NCBI GenBank assembly: GCA_035448625.1
Contig: DAOTJI010000108.1
Location: 1 to 6,029 of the forward strand
Direction of reading: 5' to 3'
DNA length: 6,029 bases
Source: UBA8904 sp035448625
GTDB taxonomy: Bacteria > Desulfobacterota > Syntrophia > Syntrophales > Smithellaceae
The stretch's first letter is position 1; the number at the start of each line of letters is the position of its first letter. The notes under the pieces are model-generated. The model made no database searches. It was not told where the DNA came from and saw nothing but the letters and a program-made list of their open reading frames with translations. The position numbers and the translations under genes are program-made. Shown piece by piece: positions 1 through 6,029 of the stretch.

Positions 1-1343
1 TTCTTCCAGGGGCCTTTGCGGTAGTAAAGCCAGTTCAGGCCGACGGCCAGCGCGCTGCTTGCCAGCATGGCCATCCAGATTCCGTTTTGCTGAAAACCGC
101 CGGGACCGGCCAGGCCATAGGCCAGGGGAATGCGGATCATAAACATGGCAATAAAGGAAAGCGCCAGCAGGGCCATTGTATCGCCTGCGCTGCGCAGCAC
201 GCCCTGGATGGCAAAAATGACGCCGAAGCAGGGAAAGATAAAAGCGATCCACCGGTAATAATCCCGGACGTACCTCTGCACCAGAATGCTTTCCGCGGAC
301 TCTTTGAGAAAAAGGCCGCCGATCTGTTCGGGAAAAGCCAGAAGAACGGCCGTGCAGCAAAGCCCGATGAACACGCCGAAATAAACGGAGATCCTCGTCG
401 TTTCAAAAACGCGCTCCAGGTTCCCCGCGCCAAGATTCTGTCCCGAAATGGTGGTTGCGGCGATTCCAATCGAAATGAAGGGGATTGTCACCAGCATGTC
501 CACCTGCATGCCGATGCCGAAGGCGGCGGTCACGGCCGTACCGTAATGGTTGACCAGAGACACGATGACGACACCGGCCAGCGACACGACGATCATCTGC
601 ATCGAAGCGGGCACCCCGATGACAAAAACCTGGCGAATGATGGTCCAGTCCAGGCTGTAGTCCCAGTTGCGCATGTTGATGTAGGGGTTGAAGCGCAGCA
701 GATAGATATAGCCGATCACACAGGTCAAGACGGCCGCGGCCCCTGAGCCCCAGGCGGCGCCGGCCACGCCGAGAGGCGGCATAGGGCCGATGCCGCGGAT
801 GAACAGCGGCACCAGAACCACGTTGAAAACCGCGAGCAGAAGCAGAATTTTCACCACGGTGGTGGCGTCGCCCAGGCCGCGCAGCATTCCGTTCATCCAG
901 TTGACATAGAAATGAAAAACCAGCATCGCCATCGTAATCGTCAGATAAGACAGGGCCATGTCATAAATTTCCGCTGGCGCGTGCACCCACTGCAGCAGTT
1001 GATGCCGGAATAAAATGCCGAAAAGAGAAATCAGCAGGCAGAACAAAATCGAAGAGAAAAAAGAATTGGACAGGATTTTCCGGAGCATCTCCTTGTCCTT
1101 GCGGCCGAAGGCCTGGGCGATGAGAACGTTGGTGGCCATTCCCAGGCCGATCAGAAACGCAGGCATCAGCAGAATGATCGGCAGGCAGGCGGCCACGGCC
1201 GCCACCGCCTTGTGCCCGAGGAGCCTGCCCACCCAGATCAGATTGATGATGCCGTAAGCGGACATGAGCACGTTGCCCAGCATGATCGGCATGGAGAAGT
1301 CGATGACCTGTCTGGCAATCCTGCCTTCCGTGAAATCCCGCAT
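1..1343 (-). CDS. MATE family multidrug/Na+ efflux transporter (3' end cut by window edge)
   Basis: Reading the minus strand from the ATG at 1343 gives an uninterrupted frame of 447 full codons that leaves the window at base 1 without a stop. The product is strongly hydrophobic with about 12 membrane segments in two halves, as in MATE exporters, which expel drugs or other cations from the cytoplasm in exchange for H+ or Na+. Seen in the sequence: an N-terminal DFTEGRIARQ...MPIMLGN block (residues 3-24), GLGMATNVLIAQAFGRKD (about 66-83), MLRGLGDATT (153-162), GVPASMQM in the second half (243-250), SGQNLGAGNLERV (300-312) and VLRSAGDT (382-389). The repeated RGLGD/RSAGD motifs reflect the internal duplication. 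MATE proteins are usually about 440-460 residues, so little is missing. The start is set by the family's N-terminal block; it lies 10 bases after the NUDIX stop, with only a distant AAGGA as ribosome site, suggesting translational coupling. The substrate cannot be told. Confidence 0.93.
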   Translation of the reverse strand, partial: MRDFTEGRIARQVIDFSMPIMLGNVLMSAYGIINLIWVGRLLGHKAVAAVAACLPIILLMPAFLIGLGMATNVLIAQAFGRKDKEMLRKILSNSFFSSILFCLLISLFGILFRHQLLQWVHAPAEIYDMALSYLTITMAMLVFHFYVNWMNGMLRGLGDATTVVKILLLLAVFNVVLVPLFIRGIGPMPPLGVAGAAWGSGAAAVLTCVIGYIYLLRFNPYINMRNWDYSLDWTIIRQVFVIGVPASMQMIVVSLAGVVIVSLVNHYGTAVTAAFGIGMQVDMLVTIPFISIGIAATTISGQNLGAGNLERVFETTRISVYFGVFIGLCCTAVLLAFPEQIGGLFLKESAESILVQRYVRDYYRWIAFIFPCFGVIFAIQGVLRSAGDTMALLALSFIAMFMIRIPLAYGLAGPGGFQQNGIWMAMLASSALAVGLNWLYYRKGPWK

Positions 1344-1353
1344 GAGTTTCTTG

Positions 1354-2196
1354 TTAATCCTTTTCGTCGGGCCAGGAATACACGGGCGGACGATGATGAA
1401 AAACTTCGCCGTCCGGCATGACTTCCACATATCGGCCGTCCAGTTGCACCATTTTCGTCCGCGTGGCCTCGACGCGCCGTTCCTTCGCGCACTCGAGCGC
1501 TTCTTCAACCGTCCGGAAGCGGCAAAGCTCCCGAAGCGTCATGATCTGGGGCAAAACCATCCCGATTTTGCCCGCGTCATACTGCCGAAGGGCTTCCGCA
1601 GGCCGGATCCAGACGTGGCTGGTGAGTTCCACGCCGTCGTGGGACACGGATTGCCCGGCCGGAAGCGACGCCATGAAAAAGCGCACATCGTAGCGTTTGG
1701 GAAGCGGTTCCGGCGTGATCCAGTGCGAAAAATAGTAAAGGTCGTCGCCACGAAGAACCAAATCTTCCGTTTCCAGGATGGAAGAAAATTTCATTTCCCC
1801 CTGGATGAGCGCCTGCCGGTAACGTTCAAATCGGCGGCGGTCCCCGTCGGTTTCAAAGGCAACGGATGATCCGTCTTTTCTCCGGGCAATCAGCAGTCCC
1901 GCCTCTTCAAAGGTTTCGCGGACGGCGGCCATCCAGACGCCCAACGCTTTTTCGGCCTGCGTCATATCTCCGATGAGCAGGGCGGCCTTTTGCCGGTCCA
2001 GCCCCCGGACAAAGCGCTCCATGCCCGGCCCGTAATCTTCAGCGTCGATTACCCCTCCGGGATACACATAATAGCCGGGCACAAAGCTGCTTTTGCGATT
2101 GCGCAGGACCAGCAGAACCTCAATGCCTTCCGAATCTTTGCCGGAGCAGGGCCTCAACAGCATCACCGTCGCAGCATCCACGGGAACCACGCTCAT
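1354..2196 (-). CDS. NUDIX hydrolase, NUDT19/CoA-diphosphatase-like
   Basis: With the ATG at 2196 this is a 280-residue protein. NUDIX enzymes cleave nucleoside diphosphates linked to another group, using Mg2+ held by the Nudix box. The box is split here: PGG at residues 46-48, then about 44 residues, then RETFEEAG (93-100), fitting REXXEEXG. An insertion inside the box is typical of NUDT19-like acyl-CoA diphosphatases, as are the block WITPEPLPKRYDVRFFMA (159-176) and the C-terminal IRPAEALRQY...VLPQIMTLREL part. Upstream of the box, LLVLRN...G...YPGG has the spacing of the CoA-pyrophosphatase (NuCoA) signature, though two positions differ. CoA or acyl-CoA is therefore a plausible but unproven substrate. 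Start choice: the frame is open back to a TTG at 2274 overlapping the nitroreductase stop, but the extra 26 residues look non-conserved, and a purine-rich GGAAGGG precedes the 2196 ATG. An ATG at 2214 is a second option. It sits directly ahead of the MATE gene. Confidence 0.9.
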   Translation of the reverse strand: MSVVPVDAATVMLLRPCSGKDSEGIEVLLVLRNRKSSFVPGYYVYPGGVIDAEDYGPGMERFVRGLDRQKAALLIGDMTQAEKALGVWMAAVRETFEEAGLLIARRKDGSSVAFETDGDRRRFERYRQALIQGEMKFSSILETEDLVLRGDDLYYFSHWITPEPLPKRYDVRFFMASLPAGQSVSHDGVELTSHVWIRPAEALRQYDAGKIGMVLPQIMTLRELCRFRTVEEALECAKERRVEATRTKMVQLDGRYVEVMPDGEVFHHRPPVYSWPDEKD

Positions 2197-2244
2197 ACCG
2201 GGCCACCCTTCCATTCGAACTTGTAAAAACAGAGGCCTGTGCTG

Positions 2245-2270
2245 CCGCTGTCTCTTCCCGAAAACAGCGG
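2245..2270 (-). repeat. Perfect inverted repeat between nitroreductase and NUDIX genes
   Basis: CCGCTGT at 2245-2251 and ACAGCGG at 2264-2270 form a perfect 7-bp stem with a 12-base loop, starting directly after the nitroreductase stop codon (2271-2273). On the minus strand a run of five T follows only about 18 bases past the stem, so it is not a classical intrinsic terminator. It could be an intercistronic RNA hairpin that protects or attenuates the transcript. Its presence favours this stretch being non-coding and the NUDIX start lying downstream of it. Confidence 0.4.
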
Positions 2271-2936
2271 TCAATCAAACCAGAAAACAAATTCATCGAG
2301 TCCGGCTCTTTCCCGCTCAAATTGATTCAGCGGAAACGTGGGGTCCGGGTAGCCCATCGCGATCCCGACGATGATTTTTTTGTCGTCGGGAATGGCGGCG
2401 ATTTTTCGAATTTCGGCGGGGAAACGGGCGGCGGCGGCCAAAAGGCAGGTGCCCAGACCTCTGTCGTGGGCCGCCAGACAGATGGACTGGGCAATGATGC
2501 CGATGTCCAGCATCTGATATTCGACCAGGTTGTCGCGTGAAATGCAGGCCAAAATGAGGCAAGGAGCGTCAAAGGCCGATACCATGCTTGCATAGTATTG
2601 CTCGCGCCTTGCCTTGTCGTCCCTTGCGATTCCCTGCGCGCTTAAAACGACTTTCCCCAACTGTCCGTAGCGCGCTTTCATCGCGTCGGGCCACTTCTCC
2701 AGCATCGGCACATCCGACGCAATGGGCGCGCCGGCCATGCTTTGCAGCAAATTCATTTCCTTGAATTTCTGCAGCGTTTTTCCCGTCAGAACATATAGAA
2801 ACCAGGGCTGGGTATTTCCCCAGGAGGGCGACCAGCGGGCCGTCTCCAGAATATCCGTGATCACTGCCTTCGGAACGTTCCGAGGCTCAAACTTGCGAAT
2901 GCTTCTCCTTCCGCGAATGGCAGCCGTTAATTCCAT
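2271..2936 (-). CDS. Nitroreductase family protein (FMN-dependent oxidoreductase)
   Basis: A 221-residue protein of the usual length for the small, dimeric, FMN-binding nitroreductase superfamily, cytosolic enzymes that reduce nitro groups, quinones or other electron-poor substrates with NAD(P)H; some members have quite different roles. Seen: RRSIRKFEPRNVP (10-22), the N-terminal FMN-phosphate motif; ARWSPSWGNTQPW (33-45), the second flavin-contact region; DIGIIAQSICLAAHDRGLGTC (144-164), the conserved helix plus GLGTC; and IVGIAMGYPD (189-198), the C-terminal block. No iron-sulfur cluster cysteines or second domain are present. The start is firm: AAAGGAGGT lies four bases before the ATG. Upstream is a terminator-like hairpin after radC, so the gene may have its own transcript, though I find no convincing promoter in the spacer. 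Downstream is the NUDIX gene. The physiological substrate cannot be inferred. Confidence 0.93.
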   Translation of the reverse strand: MELTAAIRGRRSIRKFEPRNVPKAVITDILETARWSPSWGNTQPWFLYVLTGKTLQKFKEMNLLQSMAGAPIASDVPMLEKWPDAMKARYGQLGKVVLSAQGIARDDKARREQYYASMVSAFDAPCLILACISRDNLVEYQMLDIGIIAQSICLAAHDRGLGTCLLAAAARFPAEIRKIAAIPDDKKIIVGIAMGYPDPTFPLNQFERERAGLDEFVFWFD

Positions 2937-2940
2937 GACA

Positions 2941-2949
2941 ACCTCCTTT
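2941..2949 (-). promoter_or_regulatory. Strong Shine-Dalgarno site of the nitroreductase gene
   Basis: The minus strand reads AAAGGAGGT, then TGTC, then the ATG at 2936. This is close to the ideal anti-16S match and spacing. It is by far the best ribosome site in the window and fixes this start. It also suggests independent, efficient translation rather than coupling to radC. Confidence 0.85.
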
Positions 2950-2984
2950 TGTGATATGCCGTTCCATACAACATCCGACCAAAT

Positions 2985-3010
2985 AAAAAAAGCCGGGATA
3001 TGCTTTTTTT
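2985..3010 (-). terminator. Possible intrinsic terminator after radC
   Basis: AAAAAAAGC at 2985-2993 and GCTTTTTTT at 3002-3010 make a perfect 9-bp inverted repeat around an 8-base loop, beginning 12 bases after the radC stop. Read on the minus strand, the hairpin ends in a T tract, and further T-rich sequence follows. The stem is mostly A-T with only two G-C pairs, so it is weaker than a textbook Rho-independent terminator and may only partly reduce read-through into the nitroreductase gene. Confidence 0.5.
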
Positions 3011-3022
3011 ACCTCAAGCCCG

Positions 3023-3724
3023 TCAGCCCATCAGCCCCTCGTCCAGAAAGCTGAAATATGTGCCGTCGCCGATGATGATGTGGTCCAGCACTTTCACGCC
3101 CATCACCTTTCCCGCGGCGCACAGCTCTCCGGTAAATTTTTTATCTTCCGCGCTGGGCGAAAGGTTCGCGCTGGGATGATTGTGGACACAGATGATGGCG
3201 GCCGCGAAGGTCTGCAGGGCATCGTGGATGATTTCCCGAACGATGGGCATGGCCTGATTGACCGTTCCGATCGCGGCATTCCGGATGGCGATCAGCCGAT
3301 GATTGCTGTTGAGGTAAGCCACCTTGAACACCTCAGTCTTGAGATCGCGCATCTGCGGCATGACGATTTCCGCCACATCCGCTGCGGAGTTGATCCTGCG
3401 CTGCGGGGAGCGGACTTCGACTTCGCGAAAGCGACGGCCGATCTCGAGGGCGGCATGGATCTGGGCGATTTTGGCCGGTCCCAGCCCTTTGAACCCTTGC
3501 CAATCGCGGGCATCCGTCTGGCTCATGTTCCGGAAGGTTCCAAATTTATCCAGAATCTTTCGCGCCAGATCGATCGCGCTTTGTCCCCTGGCGCCGGTTC
3601 TGAGCAAAATGGCCAGAAGTTCGGAATTGCTGAGCTCGCGGGCGCCTCGGCTCAGCAATTTTTCCCTGGGCCGATCGTCTTCCGGCCATTCTTTAATCCC
3701 CGAGGAATGAAGTTTTTCGGTCAT
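3023..3724 (-). CDS. radC: RadC family JAB/MPN domain protein
   Basis: A 233-residue protein, full length for RadC (about 220-230 residues). Layout: an N-terminal UPF0758 region with RPREKLLSRGARELSNSELLAILLRTG (18-44), a helix-hairpin-helix-like KGLGPAKIAQIHAALEIGRR (79-98) that may touch DNA, then the JAB/MPN metalloprotease-like domain. The JAMM zinc ligands are visible: E131 in LKTEVFKVAYL, H181 and H183 in CVHNHPS, and D194, exactly in the HxH-x10-D spacing. The usual HNHPSG reads HNHPSA here. Despite its name, RadC's role in DNA repair is disputed; its biochemical function is not established. The ATG at 3724 follows 18 bases after the acyl-CoA synthetase stop, with AAGGGGGGG as ribosome site, so the two genes are probably co-transcribed. 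The link looks positional rather than functional. Confidence 0.96.
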   Translation of the reverse strand: MTEKLHSSGIKEWPEDDRPREKLLSRGARELSNSELLAILLRTGARGQSAIDLARKILDKFGTFRNMSQTDARDWQGFKGLGPAKIAQIHAALEIGRRFREVEVRSPQRRINSAADVAEIVMPQMRDLKTEVFKVAYLNSNHRLIAIRNAAIGTVNQAMPIVREIIHDALQTFAAAIICVHNHPSANLSPSAEDKKFTGELCAAGKVMGVKVLDHIIIGDGTYFSFLDEGLMG

Positions 3725-3742
3725 CTTCCGACCCCCCCTTTT

Positions 3743-5554
3743 TTATGAATAGAGTCTTTCGATTTCCTCCCTGTAACGGTGAACAATCTCCTGACGCCTG
3801 GCCTTCAGCGTCGGCGTCAATTCGCCCGCCTCCTCGGTGAAATCCCGGGGAAGAATGGTGAAGCGTCTGATCTGTTCGTGCGGGGCCAGGCGGCGGTTGA
3901 CGGTCTGCAGGTGCTCATCCACCGCCCGGAACACGGCCGGATAACCGGTCAGCGCCCCAGGGTCCCGATCTTCCAGCTTTTCCCTTGCGGCAAAATCGAT
4001 CAGCTCTTTTTCATTCAGAGTGATCAGCGCCGTGAGATATTTCCGGCGATCGCCGCACACCACCGCCTGGCTGATAAGCGGCATTGCCCGGATCAAGTTT
4101 TCGATGTTCTGCGGAGCAATATTCTTGCCTCCCGCCGTCACGATCAGGTCTTTCTTCCGGCCGGTAATGGAAAGAAACCCCTCATCGTCGATGACTCCGA
4201 TGTCGCCCGTGTGAAACCATCCTTCGGCATCGATCGCGGCGGCCGTCGCTTCCGGATCCTTGTAATAGCCCTGAAAAAGCCCCTTCCCCCGGAGAAGCAG
4301 TTCGCCGTCGGCAGCCACTTTTGCCTCCATGCCCGGAATCAATTGCCCCACGGTGCCGAATTTATAATGTTCCGCGCGGTTGACCGCCGCCGGCGCCACG
4401 GTTTCCGTCAGCCCGTAACCCTCCAGAATCAAAAGCCCCGCGGCATCGAAGAATTCCAGAAGCTCGACCGGCATGGGCGCCGCTCCGCAAAGAAGATATT
4501 TGACCCGTCCGCCGAATACGCCATGAATTTTCGAAAAAACCAGACGATGAGCAACCGCGTGCGCGATCGCCAGAAAAAACGGCAGGGATTGACCCTTTCG
4601 GCGTCGGGCTGCCGCTTTCCGGCCCACGGTCACGGCCCACTGAAAAATGCGGCGTTTTAACGGCGATCCCGAATCCAGCATCTGGTGAATCCGGTTGTAG
4701 ATCCGCTCAAAAATCTGAGGCACGCTGACCTGAACCGTGGGACGGAGCTCCTGAAAATTCTCGATCAGTTTATCAATGCTTTCGGCATAGGCGCCGACAA
4801 TGCCGAGGTGCATTGCCGCATAGACGGTCATCCTCTGAAGCATGTGGGTCAGAGGCAGAAAGGCGATGCCGAAGTCGCTTTCATCATAATGGTGCATTTG
4901 GGTCGCGTTCATCACGGTAAAATAAAGATTGGCGTGGGTGATCACGGCTCCTTTCGGCGGTCCCGTCGTTCCGGAGGTGTAGGCGATTGTCGCCGGATCT
5001 TCAGGCCGGACAGCCCGCCAGATGCTCTCAAAACGGGTCGGGTCGGCTTCATGAGCAATCCGGCCTTCGGCCATCAAGTTGTCCAGCGTCATGACATCGG
5101 GGGGAAGCGGTCGGACCGACGGTTCGAAAAGAATCATGGTCCGGGGCAGGCCCGTTTTCGCCCGCACGGCCAGGAGCTTCTCCAGGAGCGGCTCGTCTTC
5201 GACGAAGCAGATTTGCAACTCACTGTGAGAAACGACATGCGTCATCTCCCAGAGGCTGGCCGACGGATAAATGCCGACCGTAACCCCGCCGGCAGTCAGA
5301 ACGGTCATGTCGGCCTCGCTCCATTCCCTTCTCGTCCGACTGACAATTCCAACGGTACTCCCTTTTTTCAATCCCAGCGACACGAGTCCCATAACGGCCG
5401 CCGGCAGAGCCTCCAGTGCTTGCCGCCACGTCTTGGATTGCCAGACGCCCTCTTTTTTGGCCAGAGACATCTTTCGATCGCCGAAGCGTCGGGCCTGTTG
5501 CATGAAGATCCCCACAACGGTCGGAGGATCGTATAAAGGTTTTGTTTCATTCAT
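3743..5554 (-). CDS. AMP-dependent long-chain-type acyl-CoA synthetase (FadD15-like)
   Basis: A 603-residue adenylate-forming enzyme, predicted to activate a fatty or related carboxylic acid with ATP to the acyl-AMP and transfer it to CoA. Seen in order: an N-terminal domain with TWRQALEALPAAVMGLVSLGLKKG (42-65); the phosphate-binding loop YTSGTTGPPKG (192-202); AFLPLTHMLQRM (231-242), typical of the long-chain group; EGYGLTE (378-384); GWFHTGDIG (445-453), whose Asp binds the ribose; the hinge GRKKDLIVTAGGKNIAP (465-481); and ELTPTLKARR near the C-terminus, where K584 is the likely catalytic lysine. Length and motif style match the COG1022 long-chain/FadD15-like group rather than the short acetyl-CoA synthetases. 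No signal peptide or clear membrane segment. It is the first gene after a good sigma70-like promoter; the leader is only about 25 bases and has no strong Shine-Dalgarno. Chain-length preference cannot be read from the sequence. Confidence 0.95.
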   Translation of the reverse strand: MNETKPLYDPPTVVGIFMQQARRFGDRKMSLAKKEGVWQSKTWRQALEALPAAVMGLVSLGLKKGSTVGIVSRTRREWSEADMTVLTAGGVTVGIYPSASLWEMTHVVSHSELQICFVEDEPLLEKLLAVRAKTGLPRTMILFEPSVRPLPPDVMTLDNLMAEGRIAHEADPTRFESIWRAVRPEDPATIAYTSGTTGPPKGAVITHANLYFTVMNATQMHHYDESDFGIAFLPLTHMLQRMTVYAAMHLGIVGAYAESIDKLIENFQELRPTVQVSVPQIFERIYNRIHQMLDSGSPLKRRIFQWAVTVGRKAAARRRKGQSLPFFLAIAHAVAHRLVFSKIHGVFGGRVKYLLCGAAPMPVELLEFFDAAGLLILEGYGLTETVAPAAVNRAEHYKFGTVGQLIPGMEAKVAADGELLLRGKGLFQGYYKDPEATAAAIDAEGWFHTGDIGVIDDEGFLSITGRKKDLIVTAGGKNIAPQNIENLIRAMPLISQAVVCGDRRKYLTALITLNEKELIDFAAREKLEDRDPGALTGYPAVFRAVDEHLQTVNRRLAPHEQIRRFTILPRDFTEEAGELTPTLKARRQEIVHRYREEIERLYS

Positions 5555-5565
5555 AAGAACGGTCG

Positions 5566-5595
5566 TTCACCGAAGCGACGCGAAAAGACTATAAC
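5566..5595 (+). promoter_or_regulatory. Possible weaker plus-strand promoter sharing the same TATA core
   Basis: TTCACC at 5566-5571 and TATAAC at 5590-5595 are separated by 18 bases. The -10 box matches consensus at five of six positions, the -35 box at four. Its -10 box overlaps that of the opposite-strand promoter (5588-5593), so the two could form one bidirectional promoter. It would drive transcription toward the truncated transporter ORF. Found by eye in a short AT-richer spacer, so chance is possible. Confidence 0.3.
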
Positions 5596-5617
5596 CGCAT
5601 TAACCGCCGTGCGTCAA
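5588..5617 (-). promoter_or_regulatory. Sigma70-type promoter for the acyl-CoA synthetase-radC transcript
   Basis: On the minus strand, TTGACG (5617-5612) is followed after 18 bases by TATAGT (5593-5588); each box matches the consensus at five of six positions. Transcription would begin near 5580, leaving a leader of about 25 bases before the ATG at 5554. It is the best promoter match I found by eye in the window. Confidence 0.7.
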
Positions 5618-5642
5618 CGAACATCTTTCGCCCGCGCCGGCG

Positions 5643-6026
5643 TTGATCGTCCTTTACACGCTGGCGGATGCGCAGGGCGCGCGGCTGTCCGGCCATGCCT
5701 TCAGTTACACAGGGTGGATGCTTTTCCTGCCGGCCTTGATCTGTCTGGCCGCCGTGGCGCTCGTCAAAGGCCGCGAGGTCTTTTCCAAAATGGCCGCCAA
5801 CTGGAAAAAGAGCCTGATCGGAGGCGGATGCACTTTTGCCTCCTACGGCATCGCGCTGTGGGCCATGACCCGGGCGCCGGTCGCCCTGGTCGCAGCGTTG
5901 CGCGAAACGTCCATCCTCTTTGGACTGATCTTATCCGTCCTGATCTTGAAAGAGCGCATCACCCGGATTCGCGTCTTATCGATCTTCTTGATTGTTGCCG
6001 GCGCTGCTGCTATAAAAATGTCGTGA
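5643..6026 (+). CDS. EamA/DMT family transporter, C-terminal half only (probable 5'-truncated pseudogene)
   Basis: The 127-residue product matches the second half of ten-segment drug/metabolite transporters (EamA domain). The opening IVLYTLADAQGARLSG (2-17) resembles the end of the sixth segment and its loop. Four full hydrophobic segments follow, at about 24-42, 57-75, 78-102 and 108-125, including the family's AALRETSILFGLILSVLILKER (84-105). Full-length members are about 280-300 residues, so the N-terminal half is absent. The frame is closed by TAA at 5601, the only usable upstream start is TTG at 5643 with no Shine-Dalgarno, and the next in-frame ATG is 5718, inside a membrane segment. 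Only 88 bases separate it from the intact acyl-CoA synthetase gene, so the missing half is not nearby in another frame. It is most likely a deletion remnant; a small four-segment protein that pairs, as SMR exporters do, is possible but less likely. The stop codon is intact and no internal frameshift is seen. Confidence 0.75.
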   Translation: MIVLYTLADAQGARLSGHAFSYTGWMLFLPALICLAAVALVKGREVFSKMAANWKKSLIGGGCTFASYGIALWAMTRAPVALVAALRETSILFGLILSVLILKERITRIRVLSIFLIVAGAAAIKMS

Positions 6027-6029
6027 CAG

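Noticed and set aside
87..746. 219-codon plus-strand ORF over the MATE gene
   Set aside because: The minus strand here encodes an unbroken membrane transporter with MATE motifs. The plus-strand product is a hydrophilic, low-complexity shadow with no recognisable domain.
1264..1869. 201-codon plus-strand ORF spanning the MATE/NUDIX junction
   Set aside because: It runs antisense across two well-supported genes and shows no domain; the NUDIX motifs on the minus strand explain this region.
2937..2990. Promoter for the nitroreductase gene (TTGGTC followed by GCATAT/CATATC)
   Set aside because: Both boxes match the consensus at only about half the positions, which is expected by chance in this AT-richer spacer.
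3732..3744. C7 then T6 homopolymer pair before radC as a possible slippage or phase-variation tract
   Set aside because: It lies between the acyl-CoA synthetase stop and the radC start and serves as the ribosome-site region. A length change would not shift either reading frame, although it could alter radC translation slightly.
3080..5536. Long plus-strand ORFs antisense to radC and the acyl-CoA synthetase (for example 3080-3748, 3779-4660 and 4685-5536)
   Set aside because: They lie opposite genes with full family motifs. Their translations are rich in His, Arg, Gly and Asp without domain-like patterning, as expected from stop-poor antisense frames in GC-rich coding DNA.

Overview
The window is a compact, GC-rich bacterial stretch with no gene-free gap longer than about 90 bases. 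Five genes run head to tail on the minus strand; in order of transcription they are a long-chain-type acyl-CoA synthetase, radC, a nitroreductase-family flavoprotein, a NUDIX hydrolase of the NUDT19/CoA-diphosphatase type, and a MATE-family membrane exporter cut by the left edge. On the plus strand, past a short divergent promoter region, lies a 127-codon ORF that matches only the C-terminal half of an EamA/DMT-type membrane transporter. No rRNA, tRNA, CRISPR array, transposase or integrase is visible.

The organism cannot be fixed from this sequence. Gene content, tight packing, clear Shine-Dalgarno sites and sigma70-like promoter boxes fit a Gram-negative chromosome. The protein style (AMP-forming acyl-CoA synthetase, small nitroreductase, RadC) is compatible with a Desulfobacterota/Syntrophales-like anaerobe, but that is a weak inference.

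Layout: 1-1343 (minus) MATE exporter, 3' end missing by only a few residues judging by family length; 1354-2196 (minus) NUDIX hydrolase, 10 bases upstream of the exporter; 2197-2270 short spacer with a perfect inverted repeat; 2271-2936 (minus) nitroreductase with a near-perfect Shine-Dalgarno; 2937-3022 spacer with a terminator-like A/T hairpin; 3023-3724 (minus) radC; 3743-5554 (minus) acyl-CoA synthetase; 5555-5642 divergent region with a strong minus-strand promoter and a weaker plus-strand promoter sharing the same TATA core; 5643-6026 (plus) truncated DMT transporter.

Functionally, the acyl-CoA synthetase and radC look like one transcript from the promoter near 5590-5617. The nitroreductase, NUDIX hydrolase and exporter follow in the same direction and may be read through or form a second unit after the hairpin near 2985-3010. 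The one plausible metabolic link is CoA: the synthetase makes acyl-CoA, and the NUDIX protein carries a degenerate version of the CoA-pyrophosphatase signature. RadC and the exporter have no obvious link to this. I see ordinary housekeeping and accessory genes and no convincing undescribed system; the most unusual item is the half-transporter at the right end.
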